This document shows, one piece after another, positions 4,874-6,587 of a stretch of 6,587 bases of DNA. The position numbers and the translations under genes were made by a program. Every line of letters begins with the position of its first letter. The first letter of the stretch is position 1. The stretch spans positions 1 to 6,587 of the forward strand of contig CALDPI010000253.1 in the NCBI GenBank assembly GCA_937912045.1, written 5' to 3'. The notes below the pieces were generated by a model. It was not told the origin of the DNA, did no database searches, and saw only the letters and a program-made list of their open reading frames with translations. The DNA is from an uncultured Clostridia bacterium (GTDB lineage Bacteria > Bacillota > Clostridia > Oscillospirales > Acutalibacteraceae).

Positions 4874-6587
4874 ATTCTACAGTCACAGATTTTGCAAGGT
4901 TGCGTGGCATATCAACGTCACAGCCGCGTGCAACGGCGGTGTAATATGCCAAGAGCTGAAACGCCACACCTGCCACAATCGGCGCAAAGGGCACAGCAAC
5001 GGCAGGCAGAGGCAGGACATAGTCTGAAACGTTTCTGACAGTATCCTCACATTCCTTGGTGCAAACCGAAAATACGGTTGCACCGCGCGATTTTGCCTCG
5101 CGCACGTTGTTCATCGTTTTTTCCAGCAAATCACTTTCGGTAAACAGCGCCACAATCGGCACCTCCGCCGCGACGAGCGAAATTGTGCCGTGCTTTAGCT
5201 CGCCTGCGGGATATGCTTCGCTGTGGATATATGAAACCTCCTTAAGCTTAAGCGAGGCTTCTTTACAAATCTCGTTATCTATTCCCCTGCCTATGAAAAA
5301 CATATCCTCATAATGCGACAGCTTTTCGGCAATGCGCTTTATTTTGCCGCTCATCGAAAGGACAGAAGCCACAACCCCGGGCAATTCTTCTGCCAATAGG
5401 CTGCAAAGCTCGTTACAGCGTCCTGCTGTAATCTGTCTTCTTGCGAGGGCAAGCTTAAAGGCAATCTGATACATCACTGCACACTGAACGGTAAATGCCT
5501 TGGTTGAGGCAACTGCAATTTCGGGGCCCGCCCAGGTATATATCACGTAGTCGGCAAGGCGCGCAACCGACGAGCCTACAACGTTGACAATGGCAAGCGT
5601 TTTTGCACCCATCTCACGCGACAGGTTGAGTGCGGCAATGGTGTCTGCCGTTTCGCCCGACTGTGATATGAAAATCATAAGCGTGTTTTTATCAATTATT
5701 GGGTTGGAATATCTGAACTCTGACGCAATTTCAACCGATACGGGCACCCGCGCAAATCGCTCGATTAAATTTTTGCCGACAAGCCCTGCGTGCATTGCGG
5801 TGCCGCACGCAACTATTTTTATATCCGTGATTTCCGTTCCGACACGGTCTATCATATCGCAATCGAACACAGGTATTCCGTCACGAAGACGGGGCATAAC
5901 CGTGTTTTTAATCGCGTCGGGTTGTTCGTTTATTTCCTTTAGCATATAGTGATTATAGCCGCATTTTTGAGCCGCCTGTGCGTTCCATTCAATTCTCTTT
6001 TTCTCGCACGATATTTCGTTATCGACCGACGAGAAAAAGCGAAGGCTCTGCGGTTTGATTTCCGCCACAACGCCCTCCGGCAATGCATAATAATTTTTGA
6101 CAAAGGGTAAAATTGCCGTGATATCGGACGCAACGTAGCCGCCCTCTGCCGTTTGGGCGCAGATAAGCGGACTGCCTTTTCTCACCGCATAGACGGTTTC
6201 GCGGTCCTGCTTGAACATAACGCAAAACGCAAAGGAACCCTTAAGGTGACGAACCGCTCTGAAAATTGCCTCCCTTGGATTATGGGTTTCAGAAAAGCAA
6301 AGGTCGAGCAGATGGGCCGCCGCCTCGGTATCTGTTGCTGAGCGAAAGGAATAGCCCTTTTTGCGAAGCATTTCTTCCAGCTCCACGTGATTTTCGATTA
6401 TTCCGTTATGCACGATAACAATCTCCTCGCTCATGGAGAGATGCGGATGGGCGTTAGTTGTCGACGGCTCGCCGTGTGTGGCCCATCGTGTGTGGCCTAT
6501 GCCCACAGTGGCTGCCGGCTGCTCTTTATTCACCAGCGTCTCAAGATTGCTCACCTTGCCCTTCTCCTTATATATATTGAAGGGCTG
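4872..6587 (-). CDS. glmS: Glutamine--fructose-6-phosphate aminotransferase (isomerizing), N-terminus outside window
   Basis: GlmS makes glucosamine-6-phosphate from fructose-6-phosphate and glutamine, the entry step to UDP-GlcNAc and peptidoglycan. 571 residues are visible and the frame is open at the right edge; the family has about 600-610, so roughly 40 are missing, including the catalytic Cys at position 2. The glutaminase domain shows GIGHTRWATHGEPS (visible residues 29-42), HNGIIENH with the oxyanion Asn-Gly (61-62), and TDTEAAAHL. The first sugar-isomerase (SIS) domain has ACGTAMHAGLVGK, SQSGETADT (308-316) and STKAFT (361-366). The second has FFIGRGIDNEICKEAS and LKLKEVSYIHSEAYPAGELK (446-465). 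The C-terminus DMPRNLAKSVTVE is the family signature. A GTG at 6554 is an internal Val, not the start. A glmS ribozyme, if any, would lie beyond the window. Confidence 0.97.
   Translation of the reverse strand, partial: QPFNIYKEKGKVSNLETLVNKEQPAATVGIGHTRWATHGEPSTTNAHPHLSMSEEIVIVHNGIIENHVELEEMLRKKGYSFRSATDTEAAAHLLDLCFSETHNPREAIFRAVRHLKGSFAFCVMFKQDRETVYAVRKGSPLICAQTAEGGYVASDITAILPFVKNYYALPEGVVAEIKPQSLRFFSSVDNEISCEKKRIEWNAQAAQKCGYNHYMLKEINEQPDAIKNTVMPRLRDGIPVFDCDMIDRVGTEITDIKIVACGTAMHAGLVGKNLIERFARVPVSVEIASEFRYSNPIIDKNTLMIFISQSGETADTIAALNLSREMGAKTLAIVNVVGSSVARLADYVIYTWAGPEIAVASTKAFTVQCAVMYQIAFKLALARRQITAGRCNELCSLLAEELPGVVASVLSMSGKIKRIAEKLSHYEDMFFIGRGIDNEICKEASLKLKEVSYIHSEAYPAGELKHGTISLVAAEVPIVALFTESDLLEKTMNNVREAKSRGATVFSVCTKECEDTVRNVSDYVLPLPAVAVPFAPIVAGVAFQLLAYYTAVARGCDVDMPRNLAKSVTVE

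Noticed and set aside
5799..5810. Ala-Met in GlmS CGTAMHAG where E. coli has Ser-Tyr
   Set aside because: To my knowledge this variant is frequent in Bacillota GlmS and all other substrate motifs are intact, so I see no loss of function.
5584..5949. Plus-strand open frame of 121 codons inside glmS
   Set aside because: It is opposite the conserved first SIS domain of GlmS and has no start signal.
6552..6554. GTG at 6554 as the glmS start
   Set aside because: The frame continues upstream with GlmS-like sequence (QPFNIYKEKGK) to the window edge, and the essential N-terminal Cys-Gly-Ile segment lies further upstream.
1..6587. Search for CRISPR arrays, tRNA or rRNA genes, insertion sequences and toxin-antitoxin or defence genes
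   Set aside because: I found no regular spacer repeats, no tRNA-like cloverleaf, no transposase or integrase motifs, and every substantial gene has a housekeeping, transport or motility assignment.

Overview
The window looks like Bacillota, class Clostridia, probably an anaerobe of the gut type. The clues are AAGGAG-type ribosome sites, consensus housekeeping promoters, a lipoprotein sugar-binding protein, a PilT twitching ATPase, a short archaeal-type prolyl-tRNA synthetase N-terminus, and compact genes separated by strong hairpin terminators. This placement is inference; there is no rRNA or other marker to settle it.

Layout: (1) 1-1037, minus: 5' part of a carbohydrate ABC-transporter solute-binding lipoprotein, with its own promoter (1112-1140). 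(2) 1194-1222: hairpin terminator. (3) 1244-2782, minus: one continuous 512-codon reading frame that is a chimera. Its first ~176 residues are the N-terminal catalytic part of prolyl-tRNA synthetase (ProS), and the rest is almost all of the pilus retraction ATPase PilT. (4) 2783-2969: divergent promoter region. (5) 2970-3197, plus: acyl carrier protein, followed by a strong terminator. (6) 3235-3963 and 3960-4613, plus: biotin protein ligase and an RluA-family pseudouridine synthase, overlapping by ATGA. (7) 4601-4647: a near-perfect palindrome serving as terminator for two convergent operons. (8) 4635-4859, minus: small XRE-type regulator, tightly coupled behind (9) 4872-6587, minus: glucosamine-6-phosphate synthase GlmS, cut by the right edge.

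The most notable feature is the ProS::PilT junction near 2255-2258. Codon usage changes at the same point. To the left (solute-binding protein and PilT) I find no CTG leucine and no CCC proline codons in about 680 codons. To the right, ProS and BirA use both regularly. The simplest reading is that two genomic backgrounds are joined here, either by a metagenome assembly misjoin or by a recent recombination or deletion. A functional fusion protein is less likely, because ProS loses motif 3 and its anticodon-binding domain. The right part reads as ordinary housekeeping: fatty-acid synthesis (ACP, and biotin ligase for acetyl-CoA carboxylase), RNA modification, and amino-sugar synthesis for the cell wall. 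I see no CRISPR array, mobile element, tRNA or defence system, and no gene-free stretch longer than 300 bases.
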